From NCBI GenBank assembly GCA_002914805.1, contig JXTB01000137.1, forward strand, positions 443,534 to 507,533: DNA of 64,000 nucleotides, written 5' to 3'. The notes beneath the pieces were generated by a model that made no database searches, was not told where the DNA came from, and saw only the letters and a list, made by a program, of their open reading frames with translations. The stretch comes from Parasponia andersonii. Taxonomy: Eukaryota; Streptophyta; Magnoliopsida; Rosales; Cannabaceae. Of this stretch, positions 24,031 through 34,456 are shown one piece after another. Numbering within the stretch: the stretch's first letter is position 1; the number at the start of each line of letters is the position of its first letter. The translations under genes were made by a program, and so were the position numbers.

Positions 24031-25409
24031 ACATAATCAATCAAGAGAATAAATGTTGAAGCATACTATTAGAACTAGATTATTCTTAGTATACTAATGT
24101 GGCAAATTTAGTTTTGTTTCTAATTAGTGATGAAACTTATAGATGATATTTATGTACTCATATAAGATATAAATATATAAACTAGATATATTTTAATTAT
24201 TTTATTAGATATTATTTACTTGAGAGTAACTAATTTTAGTTTTCTATTTATTTTAATTTTTTATTCTTGTGTACTATTCTAGTTTTGTTCTATGCATATC
24301 TATAAGTAGGCTTCCCTGTGCTCATTATTATTCAAACTTATTTCACAATATACAACTATATTCCTCTGATTTCGTTGCTGTTGTTCTAAAATTTATCTCT
24401 TTCTCTTTTCTTCTTCTTCACTCTTTTCTTTTTCCTTCTATTACTTTAATAATTAGTATCGGACTAAGTTCGTTTTTGTCTGCCTACACTCAAAAAATTT
24501 TTCTTACTCCTTAAATTTTAAACTCTTATGCCTAGTTTTTGTACAAAAAAAAACAAAAAGATGAAATTTTTTAAATCTAGCTAGTGCCCTTGCTTTTGCT
24601 ACCCACCAATAAGCTTTCAAGCACTGACACACCAAGGCCCACCACCTTACTTATCATATAATGGCAATATTTTTCTAGCCGTTGTTACCACCTCGTATAA
24701 GTAGATCCATTGACACCATCCTCCAGTATAAGTCAGCCAAAATTAACATGAAGGAATTTCGGTCATTTCAAATTAAATGTTGTAAAAGGATTAAAGATAA
24801 ATTATTATTTTTAACCTTTTTTTAAAGCTTATTGTAATAAATAGGATAATTTTACAACTAATTTACAAGTGAAAAGACTATTCTTTCAATTAAAAGTAGA
24901 AAGCTCATGATTTTTTTCATCTCTCATATGTCCCCACCCATCATTAAAACTCAAAACTACTCAAATTGGTAGAAGTAAGTTGAAACAAAAAATAAAAATA
25001 AAAGCTACATATTTGGTTTTGACCATTGTTGAAATTCTCCAATGAGGTTGAGTTCAAAGCCAATGACATTGGTAGAAGTATTTTGACAAAGGTCTAAAAT
25101 TCAGATTTGGATGAATCCATAATTCATTTCCCCCATCTTCTTTTTGTTTCAACTTTTTTTTTTCTAACTAAATTTTTCGTTGAAATTGAATCAAAACCCT
25201 AACTACTAGTTTCAAAACCTCCATTTTCACACTTCCCTTCAACATTGTCTTCTCAAGAAGTTGATCAAAACAAAACCATTAAAGTTCATCAAGAAAGAAG
25301 ATGACAACGAAAAATAGGGTATTATTTATTAGTGGAAAATGGAGTGACAAGAAAAGAAGAATGAGGAAGGAGAGGCAACAGAGAGTAAGGTTGGGGAAGA
25401 AGGAGAATG
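24031..25409. other. Possible 3' LTR of relic 2, then spacer
   Basis: The first 400 bases, with CATATCTATAAGTAGGCTTC near 24296 as a TATA-like site and a CT-rich stretch after it, look like an old LTR following the relic 2 stop, but ends could not be set. The rest is AT-rich spacer with no gene recognised. Confidence 0.35.
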
Positions 25410-25519
25410 CCCTGTTGAATGGTTTTATAGTGTAAAGGCCTTTAGTAATTTCATATCAACAATACCCTGTTGAATGGTTTTATAGCGTAAAGGCCTTTAG
25501 TAATTTCGTATCAACAATA
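25410..25519 (+). repeat. 55-bp tandem duplication
   Basis: Two adjacent copies start CCCTGTTGAATGGTTTTATA at 25410 and 25465 and differ at only two or three positions. A recent local duplication, non-coding as far as I can see. Confidence 0.9.
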
Positions 25520-25544
25520 CGGTAATTTAGACAATTTCCGATAA

Positions 25545-25727
25545 AATAATGCTACAAGATACTAGTGATATCTTATACCAAAATGACGTATCAATTTGTT
25601 AGTAGTAATTTTAATTAATAAACTGGATGCACATAAACTTCACCTAAAATATAATTATATTTAACTAGTAATAAATTGACACATCATGTAATATTATACA
25701 CTATATAGTGCCACATATCATTACTCT
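25545..25727. mobile_element. MITE of the GTAATGCTA family
   Basis: The left arm AATGCTACAAGATACTAGTG...GACGTATCAATTTGTTAG and the reverse complement of the right arm AATGATATGTGGCACTATAT...GATGTGTCAATTTATTAC pair over about 60 bases. Non-coding; exact ends and duplication unresolved. Confidence 0.65.
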
Positions 25728-26424
25728 TTTTGATAGAATTATTATGGAGTGTCTACTTCTAACTAAATGAGCTTAAATTATTTTTCTAATATTATGTTTC
25801 TAATGTTTTTATCTTAAAAAATAGAAAAAAATATTTTACGGGTTAATTATATTTTTATATCTTATATTTTGACTGTTTATTTAATTTATACATTTCATTT
25901 TGGCTATCATCAATATTAACAAAAAAGATAAATTTGTAACAAATTTATACTGTCTCTGAATCAAATACCAAATTTTCCTATTATCTTTACCAAAATACAA
26001 TTTTAAATTTTAAACATTAATATTTAAAAGAAATTAGATTTAAGCCTTGTTTAAAATTAATTACTAAATTTATAAATATCCAAATAATTCTAAGTTTTTG
26101 CATTTTCAAATATTTGTTATTTAACTTATTAATTTTAATTAGCTTAAAGTTTAATTAATTTTTAATTAGATATTCTTAAAGTTGTTTTTTGGGACGTATA
26201 TATTCTTAAAAGTATTAATTTTTTTAAAAAGAATATGATAAAAATTTAGGTTTGATCCAAAAATGGTACAAATTGGTTACATAGTTAAAAGTTGATATTA
26301 TCCCATATTTCAAGTGTAACCGGCCCGATCCAGCCCGATAATCGAGAATGACGCACACAATACAATAGCAATTCCAGAGCAAAGTTAGTGTCAGAAGCGT
26401 CATTACACAGCTGCAAAAGATGGG
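25728..26424. other. Upstream region of the NAC-alpha gene
   Basis: Mostly AT-rich spacer. The last 120 bases turn GC-rich (ACCGGCCCGATCCAGCCCGA near 26320), as in plant proximal promoters. No gene seen. Confidence 0.45.
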
Positions 26425-26431
26425 TATAAAA
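26425..26431 (+). promoter_or_regulatory. TATA box of the NAC-alpha gene
   Basis: TATAAAA, 93 bases before the start codon, followed 20-30 bases later by a likely start site. The best core-promoter match upstream of the gene. Confidence 0.65.
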
Positions 26432-26447
26432 ACACCTTGTTGGGGCT

Positions 26448-26456
26448 CTAGGGTTT
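26448..26456 (+). promoter_or_regulatory. Telo-box-like motif
   Basis: CTAGGGTTT, the reverse complement of AAACCCTAG, just downstream of the TATA box. Telo-boxes near the start site are common in plant genes for the translation machinery, which fits a ribosome-associated factor. The role is inferred. Confidence 0.5.
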
Positions 26457-26523
26457 TTGCGAATTTCGTAGACTCTCTCCTCTTCTCTGCTCTTCACTTC
26501 AAGCTTAACCGAATCTATCAATC

Positions 26524-29015
26524 ATGACTGCTCAGACCCAGGAAGAGCTTCTCGCTGCTCATCTTGAACAGCAAAAGATTGATGTAAGAACATCTTCCCC
26601 TCTATATATATATATTGTATCTATGTGTGTGTTTATAATGATAATCGTTTTTTGAAGTTTTGATTTAGGTGATTTGTTTTGTTTTTTTTTTTTTTAATCA
26701 TTGATAATGATTCAGAATACTTGAAATGGATATTTCTTGTTCTTGCTATGTGGTTTTGTCTCAGATCTTTGCTTCTGGGAATCTTGTTGGATCAGAACAG
26801 TAAAACCCTTTGATTTATTTTCTTGACAAAGGCTGATTAGTAGTTGAAACGAAAATTTCTAGTGGGTACTTGAACTTGTCTCCTTAAGTTAGCTTGTTAT
26901 TTATTTATTTTGAATGTACTAGATGCTGCCAATAGTAATGGCTCTTTATAGTGTTTAGGTCTCGTTTTCGGGATTTACATTAATATTCTTGCTCACAACC
27001 TTTGTTGTTGCGGTGGCCCATATGGTACTTAGATTCTGGGTATTTTAGTTTTTAAGTGCCTTAAAATTTCCATTGTTTGTGTTCCCAACCTTTACTTGTT
27101 GCGGTGGCCCTTATTGTCTTTTATCTCAATACTTATTTGGTATTAACTAATTTGTAGCTTCCAAATCTTGTGTCCTTATTGTAATTACTATTATTTCAAG
27201 CTCAATAATCTCTTTGAAAGGATAAAATTGCGGAGTTACATTGTGTGTCTGAAGTGCCTAGATGAGGTTGTATATCTAGATCCATATTAATATACTCCAT
27301 TTTATGTTGGGCAAGTTTTACTCTCGACAAAAATTTGTTTTTCCACGTGATAACACTGTTGGTTTTTGAATGGTTCTGGAATTTGTTTCTTAGTCTGAGT
27401 AGCATCTTTTTTGTTTTTTAAGACTTTTTTAATTTGAAGTTGATTTTGAGCTACTTTTGAATTTTATTACTGTTTTTCCTTGCTGGCTTGCAATGTGTTC
27501 ACCTTTTGTGTCAAAACATTGTACTCACAGCCTGATCATCCTACTGTTGACGACGACGACGACGACGACGATGATGAGGATGACGATGAGGACAAGGACG
27601 AGGATGAGGTTGAAGGTAAGTTCATGACGGTTACTGTTTGCATTCTCTTCCTCTATTTATCTGTCCAATTTCTGTTTCTCATTTTCAATTTGATTTTCTG
27701 GTTCCCATTTGGACAAGAGCTATATGTGGTCATCCAATATAACTTCATTTTCGGTTGCTTGATGGGTAAAAATAATATGATAATATAGCATGCTTTTAAT
27801 GAGTGGAATTGAATTTCAGATAAAAAATCAGATATTCAAGTTAAAAGAAACTGAAGCTATAAAACAAGCTGACAGTTGTCTGGATATCAGTTACTGAGTT
27901 GCTAGTCATTAATAGTTTCCTTGGTTGTGCCAGTCCTGTAACATATACTTTGGATAGCACTTTGACTGTGAGGTACACTTTTGTTGAGCGATTGCTTTTT
28001 ATTTTTATTTAACGGTAAGTCTTATGCAATCATTCTAATGACCTGTAGAAGCTGATAAACTTTTAAGCATATCCATTTTATTTTCTTTTCTATTTTTAAA
28101 AAAACTTCTTTTAAGGGAGCAAGAGTTTTCAGTGGAAGTGAACATCTTTGAGTTAATAATTTGTAAGCGTGAAATATGTTGCTGATTTGTTTTGTATTTT
28201 GCAGATATGTTTGTAATTTGTATCTTTGACGGGCATCTCTGTCAAGTCTTGAATGTTCACTAAAACAATCTAAATGAACAAAATAAAAACTAGTGTATTG
28301 AATATCTAATCTAATTTTCCCCTCAAAAAAAATATCTATTCAATTTTGGACCAGTTTAAAAGCCAACGCTTGACCTTATCTTGTTTATACTCATCAACTA
28401 TTCTTGCTTTGATTTATGTTTTCATCCTATCTTGTCTTTAACAGGACACCAAGATGGAGATGCAAGTGGTAGGTCAAAGCAGAGTAGAAGTGAGAAGAAA
28501 AGTCGAAAAGCTATGTTAAAGCTTGGAATGAAACCTATCCCTGGTGTTAGCCGGGTGACTGTCAAAAAGAGCAAGAATGTTTGTACCCTTTCCTTCTGTC
28601 TGTTGGCTCTTGTTCTTTCAATTTAGTCTACTGCTAGTATTTATTCGCTTGCTGAGTGAATATGTGTTGCTACTTTAATTAGATCTTGTTTGTCATCTCA
28701 AAACCGGATGTTTTCAAGAGCCCAACATCGGATACATACGTCATCTTTGGAGAGGCTAAAATCGAGGATTTGAGCTCACAACTTCAAACACAGGCCGCAG
28801 AGCAGTTCAAGGCTCCCGATCTCAGCCACGTGATCTCTAACCCAGAGTCTTCAGCTACCGCCCAGGCCGACGAAGACGTAGATGAGACTGGAGTGGAGCC
28901 AAAGGATATTGAGTTGGTCATGACACAAGCCGGAGTATCCAGGTCTAAGGCCGTGAAAGCACTGAAGGCGTCGGATGGAGACATTGTTTCTGCTATCATG
29001 GAGCTTACCAACTGA
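26524..29015 (+). CDS. NACA: Nascent polypeptide-associated complex subunit alpha
   Basis: With the beta subunit, NAC-alpha binds nascent chains at the ribosome exit. Four exons: 26524-26583, 27531-27615, 28445-28578 and 28683-29015, total 203 codons plus stop, with GT/AG introns of 947, 829 and 104 bases. The N-terminus is [20 protein letters not shown]. Exon 2 encodes an acidic tract with nine Asp in a row. Residues about 62-126 are the NAC domain, with [28 protein letters not shown] and [10 protein letters not shown]. Residues about 162-202 are the UBA domain ([33 protein letters not shown]). This closely follows the Arabidopsis NACA family in order and length. Which paralogue it is cannot be told. 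The gene appears intact. Confidence 0.95.
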
Positions 29016-30001
29016 GCAAGAGTCTTTTATGGTTTCCCTTGTAGGTGTGCTTTTTTAAGTTTGAGATGTTCTTTCAATGTTAGTCTTTTTGCAATTGCTC
29101 CCTGTTGTATGAGTTGAAATCTAAATACATGCCTATATGGATTAAATGGTGCCACCTTTTTCACCTCTGGTTTGTTCGTTTTTTTCGTAAATGTGGCCAT
29201 TACAAGCTCTCTCATAGATGCGTGCTGTGCAATTGGAGAATGCATCAGTTTTTGGTTCCCACATTTTTTTAGTTTCAGCTTCTTATATTTGCAAATGTTG
29301 CAGGCAGCCAAGTTCTCATAACCAATGGAGTTTACCGAATTTGAATAGTGCTTTTGATCCACTCTTTAGGTTTGGAATTACGTGCAAGCATTTTGTTTGT
29401 TGTGATAATTGGTGATGTTCATTTGTTAAATCTATTTTCCGTTTTAATAGAAGAACAATGCTGGGACACCGAGATAGTGCTTTTGGAGAGACTGATTTTC
29501 TTAAGTCATTTTTAAGGGGTATTTTTTTTGGTGTCTAATTCTCCGTAATTTAAGCTGTTCTCATTTGTCGTGATTTAAGCTGTGTGAGAGCACTAGTGTT
29601 CCCATTTTATGAAACTATTGTCGCACCAGCACCTATAATAAAACGAGTCAGAAAAACCCATCGATGTAGAAGATGTAGTTGGAAAGAACTGAGTAGTCAG
29701 TATTGCTAGTTAATTGGAATGATGTAAGGTCCTTTGTCTAATCATTTTTCTCTGTTTCTCTTTGCTGTCACTTACTTACCCTTGTGTCGTTGTTTTGCAA
29801 CCAAGCTTAATTCTGCAGAGCTTATGAAAAACTATCTGATATGTCTCAACTTTGGTTACTATTTAGTTGATGTTTCTAAAGACATCAGATATTTTTGAAT
29901 CGCCGGATTCTCATATTATTAGGTTCACATAGTTTGGAGTCTACTCAAATTCCCTCCCATCATCTATTTTAGATGTTACAACACGACTTTGCAGAGAGCA
30001 T
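29016..30001. other. NAC-alpha 3' region and spacer
   Basis: The first few hundred bases are T-rich and likely the 3' untranslated region; AATAAA occurs near 29637 but is far from the stop, so the real end is unclear. No other gene recognised. Confidence 0.4.
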
Positions 30002-30226
30002 CTAAATCAGAGTTTGAGCTCGTTTGTGTCACAGCATGTGAACATCATATGTGATCAGATAGAAACTCATTCGTACCGGAAGGGCATCGGAAGGGAGGCG
30101 GGTGTCATCCAGTCCGGCGATTTTGCCCTCCTTTTGGAGTTCCTAAACCACAATAATGCGGTGGTGGATGTTTCTCAACCTCATTATGGGTCCTGGAAGC
30201 CTCTTCCTTCGGCTACCCAAGAATGA
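30002..30226 (+). pseudogene. Unrecognised open frame, GC-richer than surroundings
   Basis: The open stretch contains FVSQHVNIICDQIETHSYRK, GREAGVIQSGDFALLLEFLN and VDVSQPHYGSWKPLPSATQE before a TGA. There is no in-frame ATG near its start and a stop lies just upstream, so if coding it is an exon or a broken piece. Base composition is clearly richer in G and C than its flanks. I do not recognise the product. A decayed LINE or gypsy segment is possible, because a W-x-PLP motif followed by a basic segment occurs in some RNase H linkers, but this is weak. Confidence 0.25.
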
Positions 30227-32159
30227 CTTTTAAGGAAATGTTGGATATTCACTTAAAAGAAAAATTGAACAAACTCGACTTAGAAGGAAAATAAATAACT
30301 AAATATTGTAAGATAAAGGTCACTGCGTAGATGAGAAACTAGCGAATAGAATTTTCTCTCATAATTTTGAGACTCGGATGATTGTGTACTTCTTTCTTTC
30401 TTACCAGCCGAAGAAATTATGAATTTTGATTTTTAGTGATTCTGCTTTGTCATTCTATTAGTTTTCATGCTCTCACTGATGAACTTGATTTTAGTAAAAG
30501 GATTTTATTTGATTTAGAATACTTTCTATATGTAGCTCGTTATTATTGTTATTATTATTATCAGAGAACAGAGAACTCGTCTGCAAATATTGATAAGAAT
30601 CATATACCCCCGTTAATTAATAATTTTATTTTATTGTTTCTCTAAATCTTACTTAAATTATCTTTATTTTATTTAAAATTTTGAAATTAAAAGATGAGAT
30701 ATTTATTCAAAAAAAGAATTTTTTTTTTTTAAAAAAAGCAGGCACGTGTAAGATAATATTGCCAATGTTTGATCTTATAAATAATAAAGCAAGAGAAGCA
30801 GACAAAGGTAAAGAAAAATAAAAAAAGAAATTGATGTGTCTGCTAGCTCAATTTTTAAAAAAAAGAGAATTTTTTTTTTCAAAAAAAAAAAGCTAAGCAA
30901 CTAGAGGACAAGCTCGAGTATCTAGGCCCATCCATGTTTCTATAATTTAATAGACATATACATACTCTATACAATTTTTATTACTTTTTCAATTTCGCCC
31001 CTTTTAAAATAAAAAAAAATTATAAGTTTTCTTATAATAGTGAAAATTAGGCCTGCTATGGTATTTTTTGAAAAAAAAAAGGGTTATGTTTTTTTTTTTT
31101 TTAGATTCAGTACCGTTTTATTAAAAAAATATGTTTTATTAAAAAATATTTAGAAAAATATTATTTTTAAAATAATAACTAGTTATAAGCAACTAATTTT
31201 TAGAAACAGGTAATTAATAATTATTTTAAAAATAATATTTTTCTTAAAAGATCGTAAAAAAGTAGTATTTTTTTAATAAAAATTGTTCAAAAATTGGAAA
31301 AAAAATCCTTATCTCCGTATTTTTTGTAATTCTTTTGAGTTTTATAGATAAAAGTGCTAGAAATCCCTTATAATAATACTTACGGGTGATCGTCCTTCAC
31401 ATTGCGCGGATTACACAACCGACCCAGACTGACAAATGAATTTCATATTATAGTTTTTCAACTTATGAAAATTGATCACCTGTGCAAAGTTTTATTCCGA
31501 TTAACTTGAATCAGATTCTTAAAAAATATAAAATAATAATTTCAAAAAAAGGGCCAAAAAGGAAAACAATGTTGGGGTTTCGGGCTTCGATTTAGTCCCT
31601 TTTGCTTTTTAGTTAAACAAAGAAGACAGAATGTTTTGTTTTTTAGGTTAAAACTTAGGGTGAATTGCAAACAAATAAATGACGTAGTTCACTAATTTAT
31701 AACTTAGTACCATATTTTATAAGTAAATGTCCATTTGTTAGTTAGACTTTTGGGTTTCCTTGTTTGTCCCTTACAGCTATTAACATGAAATCACCGTTAA
31801 ATAGTCTCTTAGTATGTCAAATTGTCTATTCAGTATATTTTCAAATAAACCACATTGAGATCTTAGACTTTTAGTAGATATATTTTTAGTTGTGTTATAT
31901 CTTTCTATGAAATTGGCAAGTTTTTTTAAGAAACAAATAAAAATAATTTGAGTATTTAAAAAATAAGGCATTATGTTAAAATTGGTATATATAAAAATAT
32001 ATAAAATACATGCATGGATATACTAATGGTAAAAAGAGATGTAGTATTCAATAGTAAGTTCCCATTAGTTGCAGTAAAAGTTTATTTTATACAATTCCAT
32101 GAACTTATAAACATTAAAAGATGTTTAAAAACCTCTTAACTAACAAATGAATATTAAAT
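30227..32159. other. AT-rich spacer with palindromic repeat
   Basis: Many poly(A) and poly(T) runs. Apart from the repeat at 31125-31375 I see no structure and no gene. Confidence 0.45.
31125..31375. repeat. Palindromic AT-rich repeat, copy 1
   Basis: AGAAAAATATTATTTTTAAA and its complement TTTAAAAATAATATTTTTCT flank a core with ATAACTAGTTATAAGCAACT. The right side runs into GTAATTCTTTTGAGTTTTAT and AAAGTGCTAGAAATCCC. The same series occurs at 59385-59705, so this is a dispersed family, probably a MITE. Confidence 0.6.
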
Positions 32160-32704
32160 TTATCATGACCCAAAACCCGAGCCAGTGGCAGAAGGGGAAT
32201 TTCACAAAGGTGGGAAATTCCTTGATTTATTTGAAAAGTGTCAAAAGTTCTAGTTTTTATAAAACGGTCCATTTAAATAAAATAATTGGAATTTCATCCT
32301 GTGAACCACTCCCACAGTTCGTATACACCATTAAACATAGATCGAATAATTATTTAAAAATGCGAAATTAAATATAATTCCAAGCAACATCATCATCCAC
32401 AACGAAACTCAAATCCCAGAATGGCATACATAAGTTCACAGACAAAATAGAAAACAGTAAATCTTGGTTCAATGCTAATACAAAGCCCAAACAATCCAAA
32501 TACTAAGACTTTTAGCTTCTAGCATTACCAAGAGACGAACTGCAATCAAGATGATCTCTTACTCTTCTTGATCATCGAGATCGCACTGGACACCATCTAA
32601 GGAAGAAGGTAGGGGGTGAGCATAAAATGCCCAGTAGGAAAAATAATTACCCGGTCGGAAACATTTTAGTAATGGAGAATTCCTGCATGGTTAGTTTAGT
32701 CCAA

Positions 32705-32707
<3 letters not shown>

Positions 32708-32741
<34 letters not shown>
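32708..32741. repeat. (TA)n microsatellite
   Basis: About 16 uninterrupted TA units inside the LTR-like unit. Confidence 0.9.
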
Positions 32742-32742
<1 letters not shown>

Positions 32743-33859
32743 CCAAACCGGAAATCCATATATATATAAAAGCAGTGTAATCAAAACCATTCAATCCATA
32801 TGCACATGACATAAATCAACCAATACCCATGAGCTCTCATCCTCTTATCTGTGGAAACCCAGGATGATGGCACTAAGTATACCTAACAGCCTGCCTGATA
32901 CCTAAGCCCATACCCAGAGGGGACACCCGTGTGTCACCTACCAAACCTGAAGGGGCAACCGAATTGCCTACGCCTGCCAAATGAGGAGATAATCAGAAGT
33001 AACAAAACTCCGCGCGGGTTTACGGACTCTACACCGATGGTAGGGTATGCAGCGCCACTATGTAAACCCACAATGCTAACACGGTGCTCATGTATGATCC
33101 TATGACACGTGCAATACAGAACTGAAATGTGAAAATAATCATGCTGTGGTTTTTCAGTAAAATCAGCATACTAGGTTTTTATAGAAAAAACGGGCAGCAT
33201 AACGGCCCTATTTTTAATATACCCAAAATAACTTGTACTCAGAAAATTCCCAGAACAATACAGTATATATCTCATACAACCAATTCCCATCACAGATGTT
33301 CAAGAAAACCAAAAATCACATTTGTTCTCATATATTGCAGAAAATAAATTTTATTCGAAAACGATATAAAACAGGGGTAATTGAACCTCTATCTCGCTCG
33401 AATAGCAATACCACACTATTGAATCCTCAAGATATCATTGACGATCGCCCAGAGAGTCGGGAACCAATTCCAAACCCTTGATCGTCCTCTTACGAAAAGC
33501 CAACTTCTCAACGGAGATTCAATTCCACAAACGGACCTCTTTACTGAATTCCTAGTACCCAAAATAATAAGGTTAGATATATAATTGTCCAATTCAGGTC
33601 CAGACCCACATCAGAACGGTGGCATGCAAATCGAGGCAAATCTTAGCCATCTGATATCGATTTCCATGCCGATCACCAAACATAGGCAATATATATATCA
33701 AACTTCTCTATTTTCCGAGTACAATCCAAAAATGACAACAAAAACACAACAAAAAGTCAAACTTAAACTCAAAATATCAAAAAATGGCAACTTTCAATCC
33801 AGGCAAAATGGGTTTGAGATATATATACCTTGATGATCCTTGCGATGAGACGAATACAA

Positions 33860-33915
33860 CGGGATCAGTTGGAGGTTGAATGGTGATCGGGATCAGTTGG
33901 AGGTTGAATGGTGAT
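33860..33915. repeat. 28-bp tandem duplication
   Basis: CGGGATCAGTTGGAGGTTGA plus TGGTGAT occurs twice without change, then a partial third start. It lies in the GC-rich part of LTR-like unit 1. Confidence 0.9.
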
Positions 33916-34108
33916 CGGGATCGTCGCCAGTGACGAAAAGCTTCGAACGGCCGAAAATGGTGTTTTCTGGCGAGCAAGCCTCAGCAACAGCTGGTGACGG
34001 ACGGAGAAGCTTCCTGGCAGCACGACGCGTCGACGCGGGCGAGCTGGAGGGGTGGACGACGGCCCGAGGTGGCTCCCGCGGCAGCCCTGCCCCTTCGGTC
34101 GAGAGAAA

Positions 34109-34112
<4 letters not shown>

Positions 34113-34154
<42 letters not shown>

Positions 34155-34195
34155 TCGGGGAGAGAGAGAGAAGAGAGAGAGAGAGGGAGAAAAAG
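34113..34195. repeat. (GA)n microsatellite block
   Basis: Two GA runs separated by ACGTCGGG. On the minus strand this is a CT-rich tract just after the presumed start region of LTR-like unit 1. Confidence 0.85.
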
Positions 34196-34456
34196 GATAG
34201 GGCACGTGGCCTTGTCTTATAGGGCTGTGCAAATTTTCAAAAATTGCACATAAGTTCCCAAAATTTTAAATCTCTTTCAAATTAGTCCCCCAAAAATTAC
34301 AATTTAGTCCTTCTGCACAAAACTTTTGCAAATTAATCTCCCCAATTTTTTATCCAGAAAATTGGTAAAATGTCCAAATTATCCTCCCAAAATCCGGATT
34401 TTTACAAATTTATACAAAATTATGAGTTTTAATGAGGGTAATAATTAATAATACAA

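Larger units (their letters stand above)
32160..34456 (-). mobile_element. Large LTR-like unit 1 (possible solo LTR)
   Basis: On the minus strand the unit would start TGTTGTATTATTAATTATTA and end GGTTTTGGGTCATGATA, like gypsy LTRs that end in GGGTCATGACA. After about 200 AT-rich bases comes a (CT)n tract, a GC-rich leader-like stretch (34100-33920) and a long T-rich body. Near 32625 it has a hairpin TGGGCATTTTATGCTCA. There is no gag or pol. The boundaries are uncertain and I found no clean target duplication. An alternative is a non-autonomous or non-coding transcribed repeat. Confidence 0.45.

Noticed and set aside
33930-34253. 107-codon plus-strand open frame with Arg/Glu repeats
   Set aside because: The (RE)n run comes from the GA microsatellite in LTR-like unit 1; the frames on both strands are artefacts of simple sequence.
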